A DNA stretch of 12,872 bases, from positions 1-12,872 of the forward strand of contig JAISZF010000048.1 in NCBI GenBank assembly GCA_031269415.1, given 5' to 3'. The position numbers were made by a program, and so were the translations under genes. Position 1 is the first letter of the stretch. Every line of letters starts with the position of its first letter. The notes beneath the pieces were generated by a model that saw only the letters and a program-made list of their open reading frames with translations, was not told the origin of the DNA and ran no database searches. Shown in pieces: positions 1 through 6,475 of the stretch. This DNA comes from Clostridiales bacterium (lineage in GTDB: Bacteria; Bacillota; Clostridia; Lachnospirales; WQUN01).

Positions 1-361
1 CCGACTCGGACGGCTGTAGCTCAAGAACCGCCTGTTTCTTTGACAGACGCCTCATTTTCATGTTGTCATTTTTAGAGGATTTACCTCGTTTTTTCGAGGC
101 GTTTTTAACCGCGAGCTCCTCTTGCGGCTGATTCATATCAGTTGTGAATCTGACAATCAACGCGTTTTTTCGCATACCCGAACCGCGCCTGACAGACGCG
201 GTTTCCGTCGCTTGATTCTTTGCCGCTTGGCTGATTTCCACACCGCTTATTAAAAGTACTGTGGATAGCGCGATTCCCAGTACTCTTTGTAAACATCCGT
301 GTTTTTTCGTAGTCCGCACTCCTAAAAATACTTTTTTCGCATTTCTTCTTGCTTTTGCCAT
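1..361 (-). CDS. Exported protein, N-terminal part; possibly a subtilase-type prodomain
   Basis: I translated this myself: an open frame of 120 codons starts at ATG 361-359 and runs off the left edge. The start is preceded by AAGG about ten bases upstream. The first 26 residues are very basic, followed by a hydrophobic stretch at about residues 27-39 (VLGIALSTVLLIS) and an AxA-like site near residues 45-47 (SQAA), so a secretion signal is likely. Residues 66-120 contain a strand-like segment (NALIVRF), a very Lys-rich middle and a second strand-like segment (KKQAVLELQ). This pattern resembles the N-terminal prodomain of S8 (subtilisin-like) proteases, but the catalytic part lies outside the window, so that is only an inference. 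The gene is divergent from metA and shares its short intergenic region. Confidence 0.6.
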   Translation of the reverse strand, partial: MAKARRNAKKVFLGVRTTKKHGCLQRVLGIALSTVLLISGVEISQAAKNQATETASVRRGSGMRKNALIVRFTTDMNQPQEELAVKNASKKRGKSSKNDNMKMRRLSKKQAVLELQPSES

Positions 362-373
362 AGACGTTTTACC

Positions 374-402
374 TTGCCATAAGAAAAAAATTTTAATATA
401 AT
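374..402 (+). promoter_or_regulatory. Sigma-A-type promoter of metA
   Basis: TTGCCA at 374-379 and a perfect TATAAT at 397-402 are separated by exactly 17 bp, close to the consensus for the housekeeping sigma factor. Transcription would begin near 409, giving a leader of under 40 bases before the metA start at 446. GAGGTGA at 433-439 is a good ribosome binding site, six bases before the ATG. The leader is too short for a SAM-I or T-box riboswitch, so control of metA would have to be by a DNA-binding regulator or by none visible here. Confidence 0.75.
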
Positions 403-445
403 TATCAGACGCAGTACTTTAACACATTCAGCGAGGTGACGCGTA

Positions 446-1345
446 ATGCCCATAAAGATTCCGGATCATCTGCCGGCCATTGAAATACTAAAAAATGAAC
501 GCATATTTATTATGGGTGAGGACCGCGCCTTTCATCAGGATATCCGGCCGCTCAAGATAGTCATACTGAATCTAATGCCCAACAAGCAGACCACCGAAGT
601 CCAGTTGCTGCGGCTGCTCGGCAATACCGCCCTTCAGGTGGACATTACTCTGCTGCACATGGAGAGCCATATCTCCAAAAATACGCCCGCCGAATATCTG
701 GCGGCGTTCTATCACGTATTCGAGGATATCGAAAGCGAGAAGTTCGACGGTTTGATCATCACCGGCGCGCCGATCGAACACCTGCCGTTTGAGGAGGTTA
801 CATATTGGAAAGAACTTTCGGGCATTATGCGCTGGAGCAAAACCCACGTGACTTCCACGTTTCATATATGCTGGGGCGCTCAGGCGGGTCTGTATTATCA
901 TTACGGCATACCCAAATATCCCCTGCCTCGGAAGATATCCGGGGTGTTCGCCCACAAAGCCGTCGCTCAATCGGATCTGCTGCGGGGCATGGACGACATA
1001 TTCTACGTGCCGCATTCGCGCCATACCGAAATACGGCGGTCGGATATTGAGCGCGTGCCCGCCCTTCAGATACTGGCCGAATCGGAACAGTCCGGCGTTT
1101 ACCTGATATCGGCGGACAACGGCCGCCAAATCTTCGCCACAGGCCATTCGGAATATGACCCGAACACCCTGAATGACGAGTATATGCGTGATCTGAACAA
1201 AGATTTGCCCATAGACGCGCCAGCGCACTACTACCCGAACGACAATCCATGCAATCCGCCTATTGTGACATGGCGTTCGCACGCCAGTCTGCTATTTTCC
1301 AACTGGCTAAATTTTGTGTATCAGGAAACGCCGTTCCGCCTGTAA
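446..1345 (+). CDS. metA: Homoserine O-acyltransferase MetA, predicted acetyl-CoA specific
   Basis: This enzyme activates homoserine by acylating its hydroxyl group, the first committed step of methionine synthesis in the cytoplasm. The 299-residue protein has the full family length. Its glutamine-amidotransferase-like fold carries the nucleophile Cys142 (in FHICWGAQAG) and the His234/Glu236 pair (in GHSEYD). Family landmarks such as NLMPNKQTTEVQLLRLLGN (residues 42-60) are intact. Residue 111, in TGAPIEHLPFEE, is Glu; established work on the family links Glu here to acetyl-CoA use and Gly (as in E. coli) to succinyl-CoA, so I infer an O-acetyltransferase despite the traditional name homoserine O-succinyltransferase. 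It stands alone: promoter in front, convergent sigF 41 bp behind. I see no good terminator on the plus strand after the stop codon. Confidence 0.96.
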   Translation: MPIKIPDHLPAIEILKNERIFIMGEDRAFHQDIRPLKIVILNLMPNKQTTEVQLLRLLGNTALQVDITLLHMESHISKNTPAEYLAAFYHVFEDIESEKFDGLIITGAPIEHLPFEEVTYWKELSGIMRWSKTHVTSTFHICWGAQAGLYYHYGIPKYPLPRKISGVFAHKAVAQSDLLRGMDDIFYVPHSRHTEIRRSDIERVPALQILAESEQSGVYLISADNGRQIFATGHSEYDPNTLNDEYMRDLNKDLPIDAPAHYYPNDNPCNPPIVTWRSHASLLFSNWLNFVYQETPFRL

Positions 1346-1350
1346 CGCGC

Positions 1351-1385
1351 AAAATAAAAGCCCGCGCCGCGGCCGGATACGGGGC
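1351..1385 (-). terminator. Probable Rho-independent terminator after sigF
   Basis: Read on the minus strand just past the sigF stop codon, an imperfect GC-rich hairpin (outer arms GCCC/GGGC, inner CCG/CGG, covering 1360-1385) is followed at once by TTTTATTTT (1359-1351). It sits in the 41-bp gap between the convergent sigF and metA stop codons. The stem has internal mismatches, so the call is tentative. Nothing equivalent with a T-run is seen for metA on the plus strand. Confidence 0.5.
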
Positions 1386-1386
1386 A

Positions 1387-2100
1387 TTACGCGAAATTAT
1401 CGCGGATGGTTTGCAGAACGCGGCGTTCTATCCTCGATACCTGAACCTGCGAAACGCCGATCTCTTTCGCGATCTCCATCTGCGTCTTGTCGTGAAAGTA
1501 ACGGAGCATGATGATCTGGCGCTCGTTTGGCTTTAGTTTGCTTATAATCTGCTTAATGGCGATGCTGTCCACCATATTGGCTCCGTCGTCATTTTGATCC
1601 AGCTTGTCTATTAAATAGATCGGGCTGCCATCACCCTGATGTATGGTGGAATACAACGACTCCACTTCCAACCCGGCCTCCATCGCCACAACCAGTTCTT
1701 CCACCTCGGCGCCGACTTCGTCCGCCAGCTCATTTATTGTGGGCTGGCGGCCGTATTTGCCCGCCAATGTATCCTGCGCGTATTTAGCCTTTATAGCCAG
1801 TTCCTTGAGCGGCCTGGAAACCTTTATCATGCCGTCGTCACGGATAAACCGTTTGATCTCACCCATGATCATCGGGACAGCGTAAGTGGAAAATTTGACG
1901 TCGTACTGCATATCAAATTTTTGGATACACTTCAGAAGCCCAATCGAACCTATCTGAAATAAATCCTCAGCTTCATAACCCCTGCCGCTGAACCGCTTAA
2001 CCACCGACCAGACGAGTCCGCTGTTTTCCTTAACAATCCGCTCCGTGGCCTCCTTGTCGCCGCCCTGCGCCAGTTTAATCAGTTCCAGCGTCTTATCCAT
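1387..2100 (-). CDS. sigF: Forespore-specific RNA polymerase sigma factor SigF
   Basis: Sigma-F directs the first forespore-specific transcription after asymmetric septation. The 237-residue protein shows sigma-70 family region 2 at about residues 27-96 (AEDLFQIGSIGLLKCIQKFD, then FSTYAVPMIMGEIKRFIRDDG), region 3 at about 97-165 and region 4 at about 183-235. Region 4 contains the DNA-binding helix-turn-helix TQMEIAKEIGVSQVQVSRI (206-224). It is slightly shorter than B. subtilis SigF. Identity as SigF rather than SigG rests mainly on gene order: it is the third gene of a spoIIAA-spoIIAB-sigF operon. The start ATG lies 12 bp after the spoIIAB stop codon, with AGAGGG six bases upstream of it. 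The protein should be held inactive by SpoIIAB until SpoIIAA is dephosphorylated. No spoVA gene follows; the operon ends here against convergent metA. Confidence 0.96.
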   Translation of the reverse strand: MDKTLELIKLAQGGDKEATERIVKENSGLVWSVVKRFSGRGYEAEDLFQIGSIGLLKCIQKFDMQYDVKFSTYAVPMIMGEIKRFIRDDGMIKVSRPLKELAIKAKYAQDTLAGKYGRQPTINELADEVGAEVEELVVAMEAGLEVESLYSTIHQGDGSPIYLIDKLDQNDDGANMVDSIAIKQIISKLKPNERQIIMLRYFHDKTQMEIAKEIGVSQVQVSRIERRVLQTIRDNFA

Positions 2101-2112
2101 TCTCCACCCTCT

Positions 2113-2598
2113 TTAACGTTCGCCAGTCCCGCCTAGACCGGTAAATAAACACTCAAAATCCGACTTCAACCCTTGCCGCGCTATGGCCTTTCTCATCTCC
2201 ACTGTCGTTCCCCTGCCAGGCGCGGATGTTACCTCCACGTGATCCATAAACGCTTCCATGACCGTGAACCCCATGCCGGAACGCTCCAATTCCGGTTTGG
2301 ACGTATACAGCGGCGTCATGGCCTGTTCCAAATCCTCTATGCCGACGCCCTCGTCGGTCACAGTAATAAAGATCTCGTTTACATAGCTGCGGAACGTAAT
2401 AAACACTATACCCTCTTTATTCTCATAACCGTGAATAATCGCGTTGGTGACAGCCTCGGACACGGCTGTTTTTATATCGGTAAGGTCGTTGAGCAGCGGA
2501 TCAAAAGGCGCCACAAAGGCGGCCGCCGCCACTCTCGCGAACGCTTCGTTCTGCGAACGCGCGCTCATGGAGATGCTTACCTCGTTATCATATGTCAT
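2113..2598 (-). CDS. spoIIAB: Anti-sigma-F factor and serine kinase SpoIIAB
   Basis: SpoIIAB binds and inhibits sigma-F and phosphorylates the anti-anti-sigma factor SpoIIAA. It is a small GHKL-fold ATPase. The N box SEAVTNAIIHGY carries Glu48 and Asn52, the first glycine motif is DEGVGI (82-87) and the nucleotide lid motif is KPELERSGMGFTVME (101-115). All match the SpoIIAB family closely. At 161 residues it is somewhat longer than the roughly 146 of B. subtilis. The extra length is a C-terminal tail from about residue 142 (GLKSDFECLFTGLGGTGER) that is not part of the kinase core. A strong Shine-Dalgarno sequence (GAGGGGG) precedes the ATG. It lies 30 bp after spoIIAA and 12 bp before sigF. 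Confidence 0.97.
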   Translation of the reverse strand: MTYDNEVSISMSARSQNEAFARVAAAAFVAPFDPLLNDLTDIKTAVSEAVTNAIIHGYENKEGIVFITFRSYVNEIFITVTDEGVGIEDLEQAMTPLYTSKPELERSGMGFTVMEAFMDHVEVTSAPGRGTTVEMRKAIARQGLKSDFECLFTGLGGTGER

Positions 2599-2628
2599 TC
2601 TTTTTCCCCCTCAATAAGTAAACGGCGC

Positions 2629-3003
2629 TTACGCGCGCGCCCGGTTCTCGACCTGTTTTTCCGCCTGATCCAGCGTATCAAAGCTTCCGATTATCTTTTT
2701 AAGACCGGATATATTATAAATACGGCCCAAATCGCGGTTCATATTGGCGATAGCGACCGTGCCGCCGCGGTTTCGCACATTCTTATAACGCCCGATCAGC
2801 AGCCCGATGCCCGAACTGTCCATAAACGCCACGCCGGAAAAGTCAAATATCATGTGTCTGCATCTGGAACGTTCAAAGGTTTTATCTACTTTTTCACGTA
2901 TCTCCTCAGCGTTATGCTGATCTATGTCGCCGATTATTTTTACTATCAAATTTTTATTTCGTTCCAGTAACATTACATCCACAGCTTTCGCCCCGTTTTC
3001 CAT
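2629..3003 (-). CDS. spoIIAA: Anti-anti-sigma-F factor SpoIIAA
   Basis: SpoIIAA, when unphosphorylated, displaces sigma-F from SpoIIAB; SpoIIAB phosphorylates it and SpoIIE dephosphorylates it. The protein is a single STAS domain of 124 residues. The hallmark FMDSSGIGLLIGRYK lies at about residues 60-74, and Ser63 aligns with the phosphorylated Ser58 of B. subtilis. The segment LIVKIIGDIDQHNAEEI (19-35) is the family's N-terminal strand and helix. The start is uncertain. ATG at 3003 has an in-frame stop just upstream but no visible Shine-Dalgarno sequence; Met11 (ATG at 2973) would give an N-terminus closer in length to B. subtilis, also with only a weak ribosome site. It is the first gene of the spoIIA operon. 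Confidence 0.95.
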   Translation of the reverse strand: MENGAKAVDVMLLERNKNLIVKIIGDIDQHNAEEIREKVDKTFERSRCRHMIFDFSGVAFMDSSGIGLLIGRYKNVRNRGGTVAIANMNRDLGRIYNISGLKKIIGSFDTLDQAEKQVENRARA

Positions 3004-3017
3004 ATTATGTTAGCACT

Positions 3018-3059
3018 ATGATAAACATATTTTCAATAAAAAGCAATAGTTTGTCCGCG
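3018..3059 (-). promoter_or_regulatory. Candidate promoter region of the spoIIA operon
   Basis: Two weak, mutually exclusive candidates are visible. One resembles a sigma-H promoter: CGCGGACAA (3059-3051), 13 bp, ATTGAAA (3037-3031), sharing only the GGA and GAA cores with the consensus. The other resembles a sigma-A promoter: TTGCTT (3046-3041), 17 bp, TATCAT (3023-3018), which would leave a leader of only a few bases. In Bacillus spoIIA is transcribed by sigma-H under Spo0A control. I see no convincing Spo0A box (TGTCGAA): TTGTCCGCG at 3051-3059 on the plus strand is only a partial match. Confidence 0.3.
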
Positions 3060-3090
3060 CAAAATCGTTGTTTTTAATACAAATTTCTAG

Positions 3091-3138
3091 AAAAATAAAA
3101 TAAACGTTATAATCTCACATAATGTGATATTATAACGT
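3091..3138 (-). terminator. Palindromic terminator at the end of the rsmB-to-ferritin-like operon
   Basis: A nearly perfect 35-bp palindrome spans 3104-3138: 17-base arms with one mismatch (3114/3128) around a single central base. The outer part is ACGTTATAAT and its complement. Read on the minus strand it is followed by TTTATTTTATTTTT (3104-3091, beginning within the outer arm). It lies 11 bp after the stop codon at 3150 and before the spoIIA promoter region, so it should separate the two same-strand operons. The stem is AT-rich, so strength is uncertain. Confidence 0.6.
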
Positions 3139-3149
3139 CCATTACGATA

Positions 3150-3803
3150 TTAAACAGTAACCTCTTTATTCAGCATAATCAGGATCAACATCATCATATG
3201 CGATAGTTTGCCGCAGACATACGTAAACAGACCGCGAGCGCAGCGTTCATCCGGCGCGTTTTCATACAGCGCCGCAAATTTCTCCAAGGCTCGGCATTCC
3301 ACGGCGGCGGCCCAATTTACTCCGGCTGCGAATGCGATTCGCGTATTGACGTCGGTTTCCAGCGGGCCGAAGCTCGCTCCGGCGTACCGCTCGTAAAGCT
3401 GACACAGTCTGTTGGCGCGCTCACCGCAGTTGCCGCTCTCGCTGCTGAAATAATCGGCGTAATCGCGCCGCGGCGCGTGTTCCGCGAGGTGCGCGTAGAA
3501 ACGCGATGAATTGCGTTCGTCTTGAATCCGCTCGCGCAGCGAAGCTGTAAATATATTGGTATCCGTGTAAAACGGCGTCTTCTGTTCTTTCGGATAAACA
3601 CGCTCCGCTGGCTGGGCTGGAGCGGTCTGTTGAACCGGCAGCCGGACTCCCATTCCTTTCAGCATGTTTATGGTCGCGGCGTCAAGCGGCTTAATCTGTA
3701 CTCCGTCCGGAAGCTCACGCCCGGTAAACGGGCCGGAGCCGGTCGGATCCGATCTATATAAGCCTATAGAGCGCCTGTTCAAATAGCTGTTTCCCCATGG
3801 CAT
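3150..3803 (-). CDS. Uncharacterised protein with a divergent ferritin-like helical region
   Basis: I do not recognise a named family. The 217-residue protein has a polar, Pro-rich first part (about 1-80) without a signal peptide, then helical segments. Residues 88-140 (with QDERNSSRFYAHLAE and ERANRLCQLYERY) have the E-x6-Y and helix-pair rhythm of ferritin-like or rubrerythrin-like domains. Residues 160-212 (AAAVECRALEKFAALYE, then VCGKLSHMMMLILIML) look like the second helix pair. Several canonical metal ligands seem lost: the usual ExxH of helix 2 reads E128-x2-N131, and helix 4 has Lys199-x2-His202. Five cysteines (126, 134, 170, 188, 197) sit in or beside the helices. ATG 3803 has AGGTG seven bases upstream. 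The gene follows rpe by 41 bp on the same strand and is the last before the terminator, so it is probably co-transcribed with prpC-prkC. It borders the spoIIA operon, so a spore role is possible but undemonstrated. Confidence 0.7.
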   Translation of the reverse strand: MPWGNSYLNRRSIGLYRSDPTGSGPFTGRELPDGVQIKPLDAATINMLKGMGVRLPVQQTAPAQPAERVYPKEQKTPFYTDTNIFTASLRERIQDERNSSRFYAHLAEHAPRRDYADYFSSESGNCGERANRLCQLYERYAGASFGPLETDVNTRIAFAAGVNWAAAVECRALEKFAALYENAPDERCARGLFTYVCGKLSHMMMLILIMLNKEVTV

Positions 3804-3844
3804 AACAACACCTCACATAACGGCCGGCAGACTGCCGCCCTAGT

Positions 3845-4519
3845 TCAGTTTATGCCATATGATTTAAAGATGTCCATGAACGCGGAAACAGCGGCGCCAG
3901 GTTCCGGATTTCCAAATATTGCGGACCCCGCCACAATGACGTTCACACCTGCCTGAATTACCTCACGCACATTCTTTAAATAAATACCGCCGTCCATTTC
4001 CAGATCTGTGTCAATGCCGTGTTTTTCAATATAATCCGCTAAGATCCGAGCTTTATTCAGGCATTCCGGTATCAACTCCTGTCCGCCGAACCCCGGCTCG
4101 ACAGACATCACCAAAACCAGATCCAATTCTTCAATAAAGGGATAAACCGCCTCGGCGGGCGTTCCCGGTTTAATTGTAAGACCGGCCTTCTTACCCCCGG
4201 CTTTGATAGCCTTGATCGCCGCCCCCGGATCGCCGGTTTCCGCGTGTATATTGATAATATCAGCGCCGGCGCGGATGAAATCATGAATAAACCGAAGCGG
4301 GTATTCGAGCATCAGATGGGCGTCTATCGTTAACTCCGTCACGCGCCGCACAGAGGAAATCACCGGAGGGCCGATGGATATATTAGGCACAAAATGTCCG
4401 TCCATCACATCCACATGCAAATATTCCGCGCCGAAACGCTCAACCTCATTTATTTGCTCGCCCAGACGCGCAAAGTCCGCCGCGAGTATAGAAGGCGCAA
4501 GCCGTATACGCTTCATCAT
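3845..4519 (-). CDS. rpe: Ribulose-phosphate 3-epimerase
   Basis: Rpe interconverts ribulose 5-phosphate and xylulose 5-phosphate in the pentose phosphate pathway. The 224-residue protein is a complete TIM barrel of usual length. LAPSILAADF starts the first strand. The metal and catalytic residues are visible as His35 and Asp37 (HVDVMDGHFVPN), His68 (DAHLM) and Asp176 (EMDGG). The mobile loop motif VMSVEPGFGGQ is at 137-147, and the phosphate-binding end is VAGSAIFG (196-203). The first ATG overlaps the prkC stop codon as ATGA, which suggests translational coupling; a second ATG follows immediately, so the start is uncertain by one codon. In many relatives rsgA lies between prkC and rpe, and thiN follows; neither is here. 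Confidence 0.97.
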   Translation of the reverse strand: MMKRIRLAPSILAADFARLGEQINEVERFGAEYLHVDVMDGHFVPNISIGPPVISSVRRVTELTIDAHLMLEYPLRFIHDFIRAGADIINIHAETGDPGAAIKAIKAGGKKAGLTIKPGTPAEAVYPFIEELDLVLVMSVEPGFGGQELIPECLNKARILADYIEKHGIDTDLEMDGGIYLKNVREVIQAGVNVIVAGSAIFGNPEPGAAVSAFMDIFKSYGIN

Positions 4520-6471
4520 TCATCATCCACCGCGTCAAAATTTATGGATTCTTCCGCCAGCAATTGAGATCTGCCGTCGTCCGTCACGCGGTAGATCTGA
4601 AAATCCTCGATGCCCGTACCGCTGACTTCAAGTACAAACGGCAGTTCGTTTACCACGCCGTCGTAAACATATTCCCCCGTACCGCCCGTTATCTTGAGTA
4701 TTCTGAGGCGTACCGGCGTTTCGACATCCAGAGGAGTGCGTACCAGCAGCCGCTTTGTCTTCTGGACCGGGGGCGGCGTGGGCGATGGTCCCACGGTCAG
4801 CGACGCCCCGGAGCTGATAACATAGCTGACTTTAGTCCCGTTTTCCACCTCGGTGTTAGCCGGGATAGACTGCGAGATTACAGAACCGGCGGGGATTTCA
4901 TTGTTGGTCTCCTTTGTGGGGCGTTCCACCACCAATTCATTGTCTTGAAGCAGGCTTATGGCTTCGGCCTCCGATTTCCCGATTATCTCCGGCATTAATA
5001 TAGTCTTTGGTTCGCGTCCGAGGCTGCGCACAATAATAACCTCTGTGTATAACTCAACCTGCGTGCCCGCGGGCGGCTCCTGCCTGATAATAACGTTTAT
5101 AGGAGTGGTTTCGCTGAATTCATCCTCCTCAAGGACTACCAGGGAATTTTCACGTATTATTTCCTCGGCTTCCGATATTTCTTTGTTTACCACGTCCGGA
5201 ACCGGTACTGTCTGAACCCCCAGGCTGACGTACACATGCACCGCGCCGATATTTTTGCTGTTCGTCTTCTGCGTTCCGCCGGGGGGTTCGTCCTGACGGA
5301 TTATCTGTCCTTCGGGAAAGTCCTCGCTGTGCTCCTCGCCCATGAGCATCGGCGTCATGTTCACCGGCTCAAGCAGTGCCTTGGATTCATCCAGCGTAAG
5401 CCCTATGACCGACGGGATTACCTCGGCTATCAGGCGGTTCCTGTATTGAAAGTATATATATATTGACGAGATTATCGTTATAATCGCCAAGGATGTAATG
5501 ATCGCGGAAAAAACTATCTTCCGCTCCAGAGCCTTTTCAGCGGATGGATCCACGGCCTCGCCGACGTATTGCCTCGGATACTGGCTTTCCTGATCAGGTT
5601 CATATGAGTATGAGCGCTTGTCGTCCGCGGCGATGTTCCCGCTGTCCTCGGACAAAGCGCGTTTAAGGTCGGTCAGCATCTCCTCGGCGGATTGATAGCG
5701 GCTTAGGGTATTCTTGTTCGCGGCTTTTTGGATTATCCTAACCAAGCTATTTGAAATATCAGGGTTAAACGGTTTTATATCGGGCAGCGGCTCGTCTATC
5801 TGTTTTATGGCCACGGCGACCGGGGATTCGCCCTCGAACGGCAGTTGTCCCGTCGCCATCTCATACATGACGATACCAAGGGAGTAGAGATCGCTCTTAT
5901 TGTCCACGTAGACACCGCGCGCCTGTTCAGGGGAGAAATAGTGTACGGAACCCATGGTGTTGCTGCCTGTCGTGAGCGTGGACGTGCCCGCGGCTTTGGC
6001 TATGCCGAAATCCGTGACCTTTACAACCCCCTGACTGGCGACCAGTATATTCTGAGGCTTAATATCCCGGTGAATGACCCCGTTAGCGTGGGCTTCGGCC
6101 AGAGCCGACGCGATCTGAATGGCGACGCCCAGTATCTCGTCATTGTGGAACGGCGCTTTGCGCTGAATCAGTTCCTTCAGCGTTACGCCGTCTATATACT
6201 CCATAACAATATAATGTATGTCATGTTCCTGCCCAACGTCGTACACATTAACTATATTCGCGTTGGACAGCCCGGCGGCGGCCCTTGCCTCAACCTGAAA
6301 ACGCGCGATAAACTCTTCGTCGGACATATATTCTTCACGCATAACCTTAAGCGTGACAGCGCGATCGAGTTTCTTATCCCTGGCCTTATACACCACAGCC
6401 ATGCCGCCCGCGCCTATCTTATTCTGAACCTCATACCGCCCGCCCACGACCGTGCCTGTTTCCAGTATCAT
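4516..6471 (-). CDS. prkC: PASTA-domain serine/threonine protein kinase PrkC (Stk1)
   Basis: This is a membrane kinase that senses cell wall fragments or lipid II and phosphorylates cytoplasmic targets; PrpC reverses it. In its 651 residues the kinase domain (about 13-275) shows the glycine loop IGAGGMAVVY (19-28), ATP lysine Lys42, helix-C Glu61, catalytic HRDIKPQN (134-141) and DFG (154-156). The Thr-rich activation loop (163-172) corresponds to the autophosphorylated threonines of B. subtilis PrkC. A charged juxtamembrane region (about 276-318) leads to one membrane segment (about 319-341), then three external PASTA repeats (about 349-418, 419-484 and 487-556). After a Pro-rich linker (PSPTPPP) comes a further region of about 80 residues, rich in predicted beta strands, that I do not recognise. 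The gene starts 4 bp after prpC, with an AAGGCGGTG ribosome site inside the end of prpC, and overlaps rpe. Confidence 0.97.
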   Translation of the reverse strand: MILETGTVVGGRYEVQNKIGAGGMAVVYKARDKKLDRAVTLKVMREEYMSDEEFIARFQVEARAAAGLSNANIVNVYDVGQEHDIHYIVMEYIDGVTLKELIQRKAPFHNDEILGVAIQIASALAEAHANGVIHRDIKPQNILVASQGVVKVTDFGIAKAAGTSTLTTGSNTMGSVHYFSPEQARGVYVDNKSDLYSLGIVMYEMATGQLPFEGESPVAVAIKQIDEPLPDIKPFNPDISNSLVRIIQKAANKNTLSRYQSAEEMLTDLKRALSEDSGNIAADDKRSYSYEPDQESQYPRQYVGEAVDPSAEKALERKIVFSAIITSLAIITIISSIYIYFQYRNRLIAEVIPSVIGLTLDESKALLEPVNMTPMLMGEEHSEDFPEGQIIRQDEPPGGTQKTNSKNIGAVHVYVSLGVQTVPVPDVVNKEISEAEEIIRENSLVVLEEDEFSETTPINVIIRQEPPAGTQVELYTEVIIVRSLGREPKTILMPEIIGKSEAEAISLLQDNELVVERPTKETNNEIPAGSVISQSIPANTEVENGTKVSYVISSGASLTVGPSPTPPPVQKTKRLLVRTPLDVETPVRLRILKITGGTGEYVYDGVVNELPFVLEVSGTGIEDFQIYRVTDDGRSQLLAEESINFDAVDDE

Positions 6472-6475
6472 GCGT

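Noticed and set aside
403..445. SAM or T-box riboswitch before metA
   Set aside because: The promoter leaves a leader of under 40 bases, too short for either structure, and no T-box or SAM-I core is seen.
572..1282. 236-codon open frame on the minus strand opposite metA
   Set aside because: It is fully antisense to a complete, motif-perfect metA gene, has no recognisable domains and is rich in Arg, Gly and Val as expected of a shadow frame.
2173..2970. 265-codon open frame on the plus strand
   Set aside because: It spans the antisense of spoIIAB and spoIIAA, including their intergenic gap, and encodes no recognisable motif.
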